Below are positions 47,506 to 60,565 of a stretch of DNA of 64,000 nt, piece after piece. The stretch is from Proteromonas lacertae. Lineage: Eukaryota > Sar > Bigyra > Opalinata > Proteromonadidae. The position numbers were made by a program, and so were the translations under genes. The DNA lies in contig NGBS01001187.1 in the NCBI GenBank assembly GCA_002245135.1, positions 1-64,000 on the forward strand. The letters run 5' to 3'. The first letter of the stretch is position 1, and the number at the start of each line of letters is the position of its first letter. The notes under the pieces are model-generated. The model did not search any database. It was given only the letters and a program-made list of their open reading frames with translations, and was not told where the DNA came from.

Positions 47506-48764
47506 ATGTCTGAAAGTGAAGAAGAAGAGATTACCATTGATTCTAATGCTGTTGAAATTGGTCATGCTGTAACATTAAGATCTAATTTTCAAATATGGGA
47601 TGCTGGCAAAGTAGGTGGTAAGCCAATTTGGTTGAATCCTCGAGATTTACCTAAATGTGAAGAATTAATATGCCATTCTTGCAAAAATCCCTTAAAATTT
47701 TTGTTACAAGTATAGATTATGTTTTTAAGCTTAATTAGTTGTATTTACCTTTGGACGATGATGAAAATTGTTTTCACCGTAGTTTATATATATTTACATG
47801 TGACAAAACATCATGTGTATTATCAGGCGGTATAAAAATACTTCGTTGCCAATTAAGACAAGAAAATGACTTTTATCCTCCACAATTGATTGAAGAAGAT
47901 GAAGAGACTAAAGATGATGAAAAAAATCTATCACAATTAACCAAAAAGAGGAAAAATGAAAATGATATAGAGTTAAATTCTAAAGAATGCAAATATAATA
48001 CTCATCTTTGTGAAGTGTGCGGATTTCCAGCTCCATCTCGATGTTCGAGATGTAAAAGTGTTTATTACTGTAGTAAATCACATCAATTATTTCATTGGAA
48101 AGTCTGCCATCAGAATGAATGTGGAAAAGAAAATATAAAAAGAAATGAAGTAACTGAAAGAATATTAAAGGATAGTTTATTTAAAGAATATGAGGTATAT
48201 TTATATTTATTTATTGTTTATTTAGATTGAAATAACAATAGAACCATACGATGCTGAAAAAATCAAATTAGAAAATAAAAAATATGAAAAACTAATAAAA
48301 AAAGAAGATAAAATTAAACCAGAAGATAAAATCTCCGAAGAAGATATAAATGAAGCAATGAAAAGTGTTGGTAAAAATCCAATATCCATAAATCCTTATT
48401 TTTTGGAGTTTCAGAATAGAATTAGCATATCACCCAGTCAAATTGTTAGAATTTATTATGAAAATGATAAATCAATATTATGGTATAGTGATAAATGTAT
48501 TTTATCTTCATCTGATATACCTAAATGTCAGTATTGTGGAAATGACAGGTATATCAATTTATTATTATTATTTTTATCAATAGAGTATATGAATTTCAAG
48601 TAATGCCACAAATATTGTATTATTTGGGTTTAAATATTGGTAAAGATGCAAATACTCTTCAATTTGGTACTTTGTGTGTTTATACTTGCAGTAAGAATTG
48701 TATTTCATCTGAACATGCTTATTTAGAGGAGTTTATATATTGTCAACCAGCAGAAGATATATAA
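47506..48764 (+). CDS. PDCD2-like protein with MYND zinc finger
   Basis: About 370 residues. The N-terminal part (VTLRSNFQIWDAGKVGGKPIWL) and C-terminal part (YENDKSILWYSDKCILS, CQYCGNDR, then MPQILYYLGLN) form the PDCD2 fold. Between them lies a MYND finger (CEVCGFPAPSRCSRCKSVYYCSKSHQLFHW ... C). Introns near 47713-47739, 48196-48228 and 48551-48582. PDCD2 proteins are chaperones for ribosomal protein uS5 and act in small-subunit assembly, so this is probably housekeeping. All zinc ligands are present. Confidence 0.9.
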
Positions 48765-48853
48765 TATAAATAATTAAGTTTTGAATTTTTTTTGTTAAAA
48801 ATATGTGTGTATGTATGTATTTACGATTTAATTACAACAATTTTGTTAAATTA

Positions 48854-49897
48854 TCAAGATAGTTTATTAGAATCAGATTCAATTTCGAAATCTTTACTTA
48901 ATTCTATCACATCTTCTACATAATTAGGATTTTCAGTTGGTAAAAACCAGTTAATTCCAAATTCTTCTCCCATCAACTGATGCAAACCTTCAGATAATGA
49001 ATACTATAAAAATATATTCAATTAATTATACTCTTTCAACTCTTTCTTTTTTCAATGATTCTACATAAGTAATATCATAAGTGACTGATTGAATCTATTC
49101 ATTTTACAATATAAATATATAATAATAAAAGTATACTTGGTCTTTCAACAAAGACACTCCAAAACAAAAGAAGAATAAGTTGAGGAATAAATTTAAACAC
49201 ATCACAATGAAATATTTTAAATAATATTTGGCAAATAACTGAGTTAAATGATCCTTTTTATAATTATATATAAAAAACATCATATATTGATATAAGACGT
49301 GAAATTCGCCAATTATTAAAAAAAGTAGAAAAAGAATGAAGAATTTTTGATTATGATAACCAACACAGTTATTAGTCCATCTATACATATTATATTATAT
49401 GCATATATATATACGGACAATGATGATCCATTTTCATTACACAAATTCCACAAATATGACAATGATGTGCTCTAAGTGGTTTGAATGTTTTACATAACCT
49501 ACTCTTTATGAATATTATTATACCTACACAACCTGTATTTTCCTGTTGATTTAAGATAATCAAAAGTTCTTTCATCATACTTTCATTATAATAATATAGT
49601 TTATACTTGCTTGAATGGCGTCACTCCTGCTTCAGTAGTTACACAACGATAATAATTTATAATTATGAAAAAAACAACAAACCAGAAAAAAAGTGATTGA
49701 ATATATCTAATTATAACAAATTTGTATATTTCAGGAATTATCCAAAACGTAATTATGTATAGAGTGGAGTATATTTGTAGTTGTGCCTAAAATCAATAAT
49801 GAAACAACAATACTATTGTAGAACACATTAGTCCTGATACATCCCAATATATAAACCATATATTTTTGTGGTAAAAACTCTGTAGTGCTTGAAACAT
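48854..49897 (-). CDS. DHHC-type protein S-acyltransferase
   Basis: Four-TM enzyme palmitoylating Cys residues of membrane-associated proteins. ATG 49897 ([15 protein letters not shown]), a 27-nt intron near 49784-49810, two TM segments, then [16 protein letters not shown], and after further introns [16 protein letters not shown] and [23 protein letters not shown]. The catalytic DHHC is split by an intron (about 49382-49414) directly after the DHHC-P codons. One of the usual zinc-site residues is Phe (CKTF). Two more TM segments and a short cytosolic tail with [12 protein letters not shown], the usual C-terminal motif, follow. Stop TGA at 48854. No ankyrin repeats. Confidence 0.88.
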
Positions 49898-49956
49898 GAA
49901 AAAGAAGAATTATATCCGTTTCATAAATAATATTTTTATGAAAAAATGATTGAATA

Positions 49957-50486
49957 TAAAACAAAGAACAAAAATAAAATAATGTTTAAGATTTTATGGC
50001 TTTGTATTTTGTAATACATTATTATTTAACCAATAATCTCCTTTCTATTTAATAGAACAATAAAAAATATACTTCAGTTATATCTAATGCAGGACTCTGT
50101 GTTGATCCAGTGTTCAATATCATATGGACTGGCAATTCATAAGTAATTGTATGAACTTTCCATCCATCTTCACTTTCTTTCAATTCTTCACCAGGCCAAG
50201 CAGTTGTAGTTTCATTATTCCATATATGTCTATTAAATACATAATATAATAATTATTATTATACATATGTGTATATTCTTTACAATAAACATGAATTTCA
50301 TTTGATTCTTCACTTTCAGGTTTAACACTTTCTTCTACTTCCTCTTCTTTCTTCTTCAGCTACTATTCTTTCTTCTACTGCTCTTTTCTCTTCTTCTTGT
50401 CTCTTGGCTTCTTCAGCCTTTCGGGCTTGTTCTTCAGCTAATCTTCTAGCTTCTTCTTCAGCTTGTTTTTGTCTTTCTTCTTCTTT
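49957..50486. repeat. Tandem duplication, copy 1 (copy 2 at 50919-51448)
   Basis: About 530 bp repeated almost identically 962 bp downstream. The copy covers the 3' UTR, last exons and part of the E/K-rich region of the two CBM26-like genes. Differences are few: a 2-base length change near 50343-50360 and scattered substitutions. Near identity across introns and the 3' flank shows the duplication, or a conversion tract, is recent. Confidence 0.92.
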
Positions 50487-50840
50487 ACGTTTTTCTTCAG
50501 CTTTTCTCTTATCTTCTACTAATTGTTTATCTTTATCATCATCTGGCTTTTTCTTCTCTTCTTTTGTTTTAATACTACTTTCTGTTTTTTTAATTTCTGT
50601 TTTTTTAGTTTCTTTTACTACAACATGAATAAAATATAAAACATACCTTTATTTTCATTTTTGTTATTAATTTTCTCTTTAGAATCATGCATTTCATGAG
50701 TACGATTTGTATTTTCATCTTTACTATGTCTTTTCAAAAAAAATAGTAATGCAGCTGCTGTTGCTATTGTTGCTGCTCCAGCAAGAATAATAAAAGAACT
50801 TTTGGCTAAATATTAGATATAATATTGATATACATGGCAT
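49994..50840 (-). pseudogene. Signal-anchor / E-K-rich helix / CBM26-like gene, copy 1, probable frame break
   Basis: ATG 50840 (MP, intron about 50806-50833, then SKSSFIILAGAATIATAAALLFFLKR), giving an N-terminal TM anchor. A second intron near 50618-50646 precedes a Lys/Glu-rich segment (KRKEEERQKQAEEEARRLAE). Compared with copy 2 it lacks two bases near 50345-50358, so translation runs into RRGSRRKC and a stop before the C-terminal domain. That domain is still encoded in another frame (NETTTAWPGEEL, GWKVHTITYELPV, MILNTGSTQSP), together with the intron at about 50229-50263. Its E/K region is much shorter than in copy 2. Either a decayed duplicate or a sequencing indel in a low-complexity tract. 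Confidence 0.65.
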
Positions 50841-50918
50841 TTAGAGGTAAAATAGAAAATGAGAATTTTCAAAAAATTATATTCGTTTCATAATTTGAAT
50901 ATTTAAAATAAAATCAAA

Positions 50919-51448
50919 TAAAACAAAGAACAAAAATAAAATAATGTTTAAGATTTTATGGCTTTGTATTTTGTAATACATTATTATTTAACCAATAATC
51001 TCCTTTCTATTTAATAGAACAATAAAAAATATACTTCAGTTATATCTAATGCAGGACTCTGTGTTGATCCAGTGTTCAATATCATATGGACTGGCAATTC
51101 ATAAGTAATTGTATGAACTTTCCATCCATCTTCACTTTCTTTCAATTCTTCACCAGGCCAAGCAGTTGTAGTTTCATTATTCCATATATGTCTATTAAAT
51201 ACATAATATAATAATTATTATTATACATATGTGTATATTCTTTACAATAAACATGAATTTCATTTGATTCTTCACTTTCAGGTTTAACACTTTCTTCTAC
51301 TTCCTCTTTCTTTTCTTCTTCAGCTGCTATTCTTTCTTCTTCTGCTCTTTTCTCTTCTTCTTGTCTCTTGGCTTCTTCAGCCTTTCGGGCTTGTTCTTCA
51401 GCTAATCTTCTAGCTTCTTCTTCAGCTTGTTTTTGTCTTTCTTCTTCT
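50919..51448. repeat. Tandem duplication, copy 2 (copy 1 at 49957-50486)
   Basis: Second copy of the 530-bp duplicated segment, offset 962 bp. Here the frame through the E/K region into the C-terminal domain is open (AAEEEKKEEVEESVKPESEE), so this is likely the ancestral or functional version. Confidence 0.92.
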
Positions 51449-52428
51449 TCAGCTGTTTTTCGTTTTTCTTCTTCTTCAGTAGCTTTTCTCTTTTCTTCTT
51501 CTTCAGCTTGTTTTCGTTTCTTTCTTCTTCTTCAGTCTTTTCTTTTTCTTCTTCTTCAGCTTGTTTTTGTCTTTCTTCTTCTTCAGCTAGCTTTTCGTTT
51601 TTCTTCTTCTTCAGTAGCTTTTCTTTTTCTTCTTCTTTTTTCTTTTCTTCTTCTTCAGCTTTTCGTTTTTCTTCTTCTTTCTCTTTTCTTCTTCTTCAGC
51701 TTTTTTGTCTTTTCTTCTTCAGTAGCTTTTCGTTTTTCTTCTTCTTCAGTAGCTTTTCTCTTTTCTTCTTCTTCAGCTTGTTTTCGTTTCTCTTCTTCCT
51801 CTGCAGCTTTTCGTTTTTCTTCTTCCTTTCTCTTTTCTTCTTCTTCAGTAGCTTTTCGTTTTTCTTCTTCTTCAGTAGCTTTTCTCTTTTCTTCTTCTTC
51901 AGCTTGTTTTCGTTTCTCTTCTTCCTCTGCAGCTTTTCGTTTTTCTTCTTCCTTTCTCTTTTCTTCTTCTTCAGCTTGTTTTTGTCTTTCTTCTTCTTCA
52001 GCTGCTTTTCGTTTTTCTTCTTTTTCTTCTTTATTTTCTTTTTCTTTTTCTTTCCTTTCTACATCATCAATTACTTCTTTCACATCTTGCTTTTTAGAGT
52101 CTTCTTTTTTTTGTTTTTCTTCTTTCTCAAATAACATTTTAGCTTCTTTTGCTTTTCTAGCTTCTTCCAGCTTTTTATTTTCTTCTGCTTTACGTTTTTC
52201 TTCTACTGCTTTCTTCGTCATTTCACTTATTTTTGCTTTAAATTGAGCTCTTCTTTTTTTTTCTTTTTAATAATAGACAAATAGATATATACTAGCATTA
52301 TTTTCATAATCATCCTGTTTTCTCAGAAAATATATGAAGGCAGCTGATGTCACTATTGCAGCTGCACCAGCAAGTAAAATTGTTACTTTATTTGCTATAA
52401 ATAAATAAATAAGAATTGTACAAGGCAT
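50956..52428 (-). CDS. Signal-anchor / long ER/K helix / CBM26-like starch-binding protein, copy 2
   Basis: ATG 52428 (MP, intron about 52394-52420, then SNKVTILLAGAAAIVTSAAFIYFLRKQ). A single N-terminal TM anchor is followed by a long Arg/Lys/Glu-rich stretch (EEEEKRKATEEEEKRKQAEE-type repeats), the composition of stable single alpha-helices (ER/K helices), with no heptad hydrophobics. Two terminal exons encode a compact domain (YTHIHIWNNETTTAWPGEEL, EDGWKVHTITYELPVHMILN, TGSTQSPALDITEKGDYW). Its W-N-N, AWPG, GW and I-L/F-N-x-G-x-x-Q features are those of CBM26/CBM25-type starch-binding modules. The layout suggests a membrane-tethered stalk presenting an alpha-glucan-binding head. Frame is lost in the repeat around 51490-51720, probably from repeat indels, so the continuous protein is not proven. 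Confidence 0.6.
51440..52220. repeat. Degenerate E/K/R-coding tandem repeats
   Basis: Purine-rich on the minus strand: repeated GAAGAAGAAGAAAAGCGAAA-like units coding for EEEEKRK(A/Q)(T/A)EEE blocks of about 10-14 residues. Larger blocks of roughly 120 bp recur nearly identically (about 51720-51840 and 51845-51965). Open frames on the plus strand (F/S/L-rich) are shadows of this repeat. Confidence 0.85.
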
Positions 52429-52649
52429 GTGAGACTAGATATTTAAAAACTAAAAATCTGTTTCAAAAATATGTCTGTTTCTTTATTCAAAAGTATAATG
52501 AAAAATGAATGTATGAAGATAAAACATATTGTATTAGAGGTATAATTGTTGTTAATTTCATTTAATGATCAATTATTAATAACTTCTGTAATTTTATTTT
52601 TAAAAATGTAACAGCTAGTTTATTTTGACAGTTTATTTTCTTCATAACA

Positions 52650-53684
52650 ATGCTAAGAAAGAATTTCAATGAGTATAACTCTTCTCAGGCAGTTCCAATG
52701 AGAGAAACAAAAATAAGGAGGACAATATTGGGTGATATTTCAAACGCATATAGAGTTGGAGTAACAAACATAAAAAAGGAGCCAGCCATGAATGTAGGGA
52801 TGTATAATGCAGGCATGATGGAAGGAGTGGATATTAAATACGCAAATAACACTTTTTATACACCAGAATATGCATCTTCGATTATGAAGCATTATTATGA
52901 TGTTGAAAAGAATTTTCAAGTTGATTCAAATTATATGAATATGCAACCTGAAATTAGTTCAAAAATGAGAGGTGTATTAATAGATTGGTTGGTTGATGTT
53001 CATTATAAATTCAAATTACAACCACAAACATTCTATTTGATGGTTAATTATATTGATCGGTACTTAGAACATAAAAGAATACCTAAATGCAAGTTACAGT
53101 TAGTAGGAGTTGTAGCTTTATTTATTGCATCAAAATATGAAGAAATATATTTCCCAACAATAAAAGATTTATGTTATATAACAGCAAATACATACACAAG
53201 AGAAGATATATTACGTATGGAAGTAGATATGATAGGTGCTTTTCACTTTAATTTAACTGTTCCAACTGTTTATAATTTTTTATGTAGATTTATTCAAGTA
53301 TTGGATAGAGGAGATGAATATAATTCAGTGTGTTACTTTTTAGCTGAAAGAACTCAACAAGAGTACAATTTATTACCATTTCTACCTTCACATATTGCTG
53401 CTTGTTGTATTTTATTAGCTAATAGGTATTTGAATTACAAAGAAGAGTGGGATAGTGTTTTACAACATTATACGCATTATACACAAAAAGAATTGGAAAA
53501 ATGTAGTGAACTAATAGAGTATGATATTATTCACACCTCTACAAACCTTCCTGTATATTTTATATTTCGATTTCTTTTATAGGCTGTCTGGAGGAAGTAT
53601 ACTAAATCGGTTAGGAATAAAGCATCACATATAGTATATAAATACTTGCGTTTAGCACCATTAATTCCTCCGACTGAGAGTTAA
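52650..53684 (+). CDS. B-type mitotic cyclin
   Basis: About 330 residues. ATG 52650; intron about 53552-53581, then AVWRKYTKSVRNKASHI and the C-terminus. The cyclin box has MRGVLIDWLVDVHYKFKL, YLMVNYIDRYLEHKRI, LQLVGVVALFIASKYEEI and TREDILRMEVDMIGAFHFNL, the signature of A/B-type cyclins that activate CDK1 at G2/M. The N-terminal region is short; an RRTILGDISN motif resembles the RxxLGDIxN destruction box with Ile in place of Leu, consistent with APC/C turnover. B-type preferred over A-type from the box sequence, not certain. Confidence 0.9.
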
Positions 53685-53837
53685 TGCTCATAAAATCTAT
53701 TTTATTTCTTTTACATCCTATTTATAAAATTAATTTATGTTTTTGGGGTAGTTTTCAAAATCATTTGACAAGAAAATAAGGATTTTAAAATTTTCAAAGC
53801 TTGACAAAGTCAAACAATAATATTTTGTGTTTTTTTA

Positions 53838-55162
53838 ATGATGAATATAACATCAACTGAAAGTGATACGTATATCCAGATATTTATGTTCTGTTGTATA
53901 GAGTTTTTCAATTATCACATTCAGAAGATCCTAACTACACAAAGAATAGAAAATCATTGACTAAAGAAAAAGATGTATTAACTAATATGACTATTTTGTA
54001 TATAGAAATTACCCGATAATGAAGTTAAAAAAGTATATTAATATAGTGATTTTGATTTTTTCTATAGTTGAAATTTGAAGATGAAAAAAAATCAAGAGTG
54101 AGAACAACAAAAGTATGTCGAAAACATCTGAGGAAACCTCCTGTTGTAAAAGAAGAGACAGAAAATCAGCCATTTCAATTTGGTAAACACCGTATATCAG
54201 ACAATTCATCTCATTCATTCACATCAGGTTGGAACGACAATTCACGAAAATCATTCACAGATCCATCCACCATTCGTCAGTCCATCTCTCAATCCCCCAA
54301 AGAAAATCCTATATGTAATTACTTCTGCAGAGTTAAAAAGTGTAAAGAAGCTGAAGATTGTATATAATATATATCTATTTATATAATTTTTAGTATTATC
54401 GTTAGAAATCTCACCAGTTGTATCTTGTACAAGAACATCTCATGCTAGTTATGATATACAAACTGCCAAATACATTGGACTACCGAATACAAGCGAAGAA
54501 ATCACAAAAGGAATAAATCAACAGTACAACGTGCCTTACTCCAAGTTACCTAAGGTAAATGTGAAAGGATATGAATGTCCAATAGCTGGAGTGATCGTTA
54601 TGCTAAAAACATCATTAATAAATTTAGATGCGTTTAAAACTGAAGGAATCTTTAGAAAAGAAGGAAATTATCAGATATTAGAAGAGATGAAGAAACAGAT
54701 AAATGATGGGAATTATACAGGATGTGAACAACCTCATATATTGGCTGGATTATTTAAAGTATGCTATTATCATTATATATATATATATATATATATAGCA
54801 ATTTATTCGAGGATTACCAGGAGGATTATTTAATATAATTCCAATACCAGTTATAGAAAAACATAGTAAAGAAACTGTATATATTATTATTATTATTATT
54901 ATTATTATCTTTATAGTGGGAAACTGTTCCAGCATTGATGAGTTATTTCAATAAAGAATATTATTCGTTGTTACTCTATCTTTTAGATACCTTTATTGAA
55001 ATAATAAGTCATCAGGATATTAATTTTATGAATGATGAGAGTATAGCAACTGTAATGGCTCCAAATTTCTATGTTGAATCTGCTAATGTTAATGATATGG
55101 ATTATTTTCATGTTATACAGATGCTTATTCCAGTTATATATCTTTTTTTTAAATTCTTTTAA
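53838..55162 (+). CDS. RhoGAP-domain protein
   Basis: About 370 residues. ATG 53838 and short introns near 53868-53900, 53971-54003, 54031-54065, 54361-54392, 54758-54798 and 54879-54916. The N-terminal half is basic and Ser-rich, with a CNYFCRVKKCKEAEDC segment. The C-terminal half is a RhoGAP domain: GYECPIAGVIVMLKTSLI, FKTEGIFRKEGNYQIL (the Arg of IFRK is the catalytic arginine finger), LAGLFK/QFIRGLPGGLF, ALMSYFNKEYYSLLLYLLDT and MAPNFY. It should stimulate GTP hydrolysis on a Rho/Rac-type GTPase. LPGGLF differs from the usual LPEPL(I/L/F). It ends soon after the domain (IPVIYLFFKFF). Confidence 0.85.
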
Positions 55163-55332
55163 ATGTTAGAGTTTTTTTAATAGTATATAATAAGAATATG
55201 ATTAAATGGAGAGAAAATACTAAGAATAATGATGTAAATATGTAAATTATTATGTATATAATATATAATATTACTTGTTTCTAAAAAAAACTGTTTTTAA
55301 AACATTATATATAAAACATAATCATTTAATTC

Positions 55333-56420
55333 TTAAGATTTCTGATGTTCTTCACCACAATTGAAACAAACTGTTCTGTTACCAAAATTAGGTTTATCAC
55401 ACTATATATAAATACAAAATAATATATATACTTTTTCACATCTCCAATCTAAATTTTCTGTTTTTATTTTCTTTCCTTTATCTTCAGCAACAGCATCATT
55501 ATCCTCCTCTTCACATTTTCTTTTTCTACTTTTATTATCATTCTCTATTTCCATCATTGATTTTGGATGATTACATCTTAGGTTATATTCTTTATACTCC
55601 ATCCACTTTGGTAATATACTCACACCTGCTATACTTTTAAATATTTCTACTAATATCACTGTATTCGGATTTTTAACATTTACAACATGTTTTGATGGAA
55701 TTAATTCTACTATTAAATTCGTTAATTTTATTCGATTAATATTGTTGTTATTTCTCTTTTCCATTTCTACTCGATACTATTAATATATATATAGAGATTA
55801 TATTATTATATATATACTTCTATTGATTCTTTTTCTGATGAAAAATAACTGGATAATAATGGTTTTATTATTTCGATTATATTCTCTTCTTTTGCAACAC
55901 AGGTCATATTCAATGGTCGAATTTTACAACAATATCGACTTATCTCTTCTTTATTTTCGATTATATCTTTCATTATTTCTTCACATAAGTTACTTACATC
56001 TATTGCTTTGTCTTTAATTCCTACCATTATCACGCCTTTACATCCTGTGTCTATTCTGGATAATATATTCTTATTGTTGTTTTTATTTTTTAATTCATTC
56101 AACTCTGCTTTTATAGCATCAAATGGATTGATTGTTTTACTGTCATCTTCAGAAATATCATCTGTTTCACTATTCTTTTCACTATACTATCATTATTAGA
56201 ACTACATAATTATTTTTGATTATACCCTTTCGATCATTTGATATGCTTCTTTCATTCCCATATTCTCTTTTCCTTGATCACAAGTTAATAATATTCCTTT
56301 TATTCCACTTTTCAACTCACTCTTCGAATTAGCTTTCTATTGTTATATATATTACTAACATTGTGATTATACTTTGTCATTTTTATAGAATCTCTTCCTA
56401 TCTTGTCGTTTAGAAGACAT
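55333..56420 (-). CDS. THUMPD1/Tan1-like tRNA acetylation adaptor with C-terminal RanBP2 zinc finger
   Basis: About 310 residues. ATG 56420 (MSSKRQDRKRFYKNDK). Short introns near 56341-56390, 56187-56229, 55778-55816 and 55403-55431. The early KGILLTCDQGKENMGMKEAY and later RYCCKIRPLNMTCVAKEENI, EKRNNNNINRIKLTNLIVEL, VNVKNPNTVILVEIFKSIAGVSI match the THUMP domain of Tan1/THUMPD1. That protein guides the NAT10/Kre33 acetyltransferase to make N4-acetylcytidine in tRNA Ser and Leu. A Lys/Glu-rich linker leads to DWRCEKCDKPNFGNRTVCFN then CGE, a RanBP2-type (W-x-C-x-x-C ... N ... R-x-x-C-x-x-C) finger. Such fingers bind single-stranded RNA or ubiquitin. This attachment is unusual for the family. 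Confidence 0.82.
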
Positions 56421-56572
56421 TTTTTGAAAAATGATACAAACAATCGATAATATAAATTATTGTTTCGATTGTTTATCTTAACAATCGACTATTAATTTCT
56501 TACTTATTTTACCTTAATTTATCAAAAATATTGTTTGTTATATATCCACAAAAACATAAACACAATCAATTA

Positions 56573-59243
<2,671 letters not shown>

Positions 59244-59267
59244 TAATGACAATTATGATTTGAGAGG

Positions 59268-59277
59268 AATCAAGCTT
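59268..59277 (-). promoter_or_regulatory. AATCAAGCTT element upstream of NSUN2-like gene
   Basis: AATCAAGCTT 25-35 bp before the minus-strand ATG at 59243. An instance of the recurrent start-proximal element; role inferred. Confidence 0.4.
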
Positions 59278-59355
59278 AGATTATTTTTAATTAGTGAATT
59301 AAAAGATGATACAGATTGTAATATATGAATATTATTACATTTAATTGTTATATAC

Positions 59356-60490
59356 TTATTCATCAAATCCATGAGGATTTTTAATTTGCCAATTCCAAGC
59401 ATCTTTACACATATCGTCTAAATTTCTTTTAGCAGTCCAATGCAATACTTCATGTGCTTTTTTAGGAATACAATAACAAGAAGGTAAATCGCCTGGTCTT
59501 CTATCAGCCAAAACATGTTTAATAGAATGACCACAAGCTTTTTCAATTCCATGAATAACATCCAACACAGACAAACCAATTCCAGTACCTAGATTAAAAG
59601 CTTCACAAACATGTTTATCACCCTCAAATAACCAATTCAAAGCAGCTACATGTCCTTCAGCTATATCCATTACATGAATATAATCTCTAACACACGTATG
59701 ATCAGGTGTATCATAGTCATGACCAAATACATTCACTAATTCTCTCTGACCACTTGCTACTTGTAAAACAAATGGCATTAAATTAGTAGGAATACCATTA
59801 GGACTTTCTCCAATCAATCCTGATGGATGAGCACCCACTGGATTGAAGTATCTTAATAATACAACCGACATTGCTGGATTAGCTGTGTGCATGTCTGTTA
59901 AGATTTGTTCCATCATAAATTTAGTCCATCCATACGGACAATTCACACCTACACCTGTACCTGATTCTTCTGAAAGTGGCGGCTTTGAATTGCCATAAAC
60001 AGTACAAGAAGATGAAAATATAATACTCATACATTTGTTTTCCTGCATTACTTTTAATAGATTTAAAGTTCCTCCTATGTTGTTGTCGTAATATTTCATT
60101 GGTTCAGCTACACTTTCTGGTACACACTTGTAAGCAGCGAAATGAATTACTGAATCAAACGGACCATGTTCTTTGAATAGTTTGGTCATTGCATCATAAT
60201 CACGAATATCAGCCTATACGAATTTAAGATGTTTATATTATAATACAACAACTAAATCAATCATATCTGGCTTTTTGGATATTTCCTTTATTCTCTCAAA
60301 ACATTTTTTACTATTTTTTGAATGATATTAACAATATACTTTGAATTATTCAAATTATCAACTAATGTAACCTTGTACCCACTTTCTAACAATGAGACTG
60401 CAGTGTGTGAGCCAATAAAGCCATTTCCACCTTTATAAAACATAGAAAATTAAATAAAATACCTGTCAATAGAATATGTTTAGCTGGCAT
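59356..60490 (-). CDS. galE: UDP-glucose 4-epimerase
   Basis: About 345 residues. ATG 60490 (MPAKHILLTGGNGFIGSH after a short intron at about 60434-60463), with the NAD-binding GGNGFIG. VTLVDNLNNS, VIHFAAYKCVPESVAEPMKYY, IIFSSSCTVYGN and CPYGWTKFMMEQ give the catalytic Ser and Y-x-x-x-K. LRYFNPVGAHPSGLIGE, HTCVRDYIHVMDIAEGH and ADRRPGDL complete the family pattern. Interconverts UDP-glucose and UDP-galactose for glycan synthesis (Leloir pathway). Two more short introns near 60324-60352 and 60216-60250. Length is normal for the family. Divergent from the FkbM-like gene across a 75-bp spacer. Confidence 0.93.
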
Positions 60491-60535
60491 TGAAATAATT
60501 GAATTTTTATTTTCTATTAAAACTTTCAAATCTAT

Positions 60536-60560
60536 TTTGATCAAGCAATTGGTTTGGTAT
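60536..60560. promoter_or_regulatory. CAAGC element in the 75-bp galE / FkbM divergent promoter
   Basis: TTTGATCAAGCAATTGGTTTG between the galE start (60490, minus) and the FkbM-like start (60566, plus). The spacer is short, so this element probably serves one or both genes. Inferred from recurrence at other starts. Confidence 0.45.
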
Positions 60561-60565
60561 TTTAG

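Noticed and set aside
49957-51448. Tandem duplication as a transposable element with direct repeats
   Set aside because: No terminal inverted repeats, target-site duplication or transposase; the repeated unit coincides with the 3' part of a gene.
51427-52246. Long plus-strand Phe/Ser/Leu-rich reading frames
   Set aside because: They are the antisense of the E/K-coding repeat; composition and repeat pattern are explained by the minus-strand gene.
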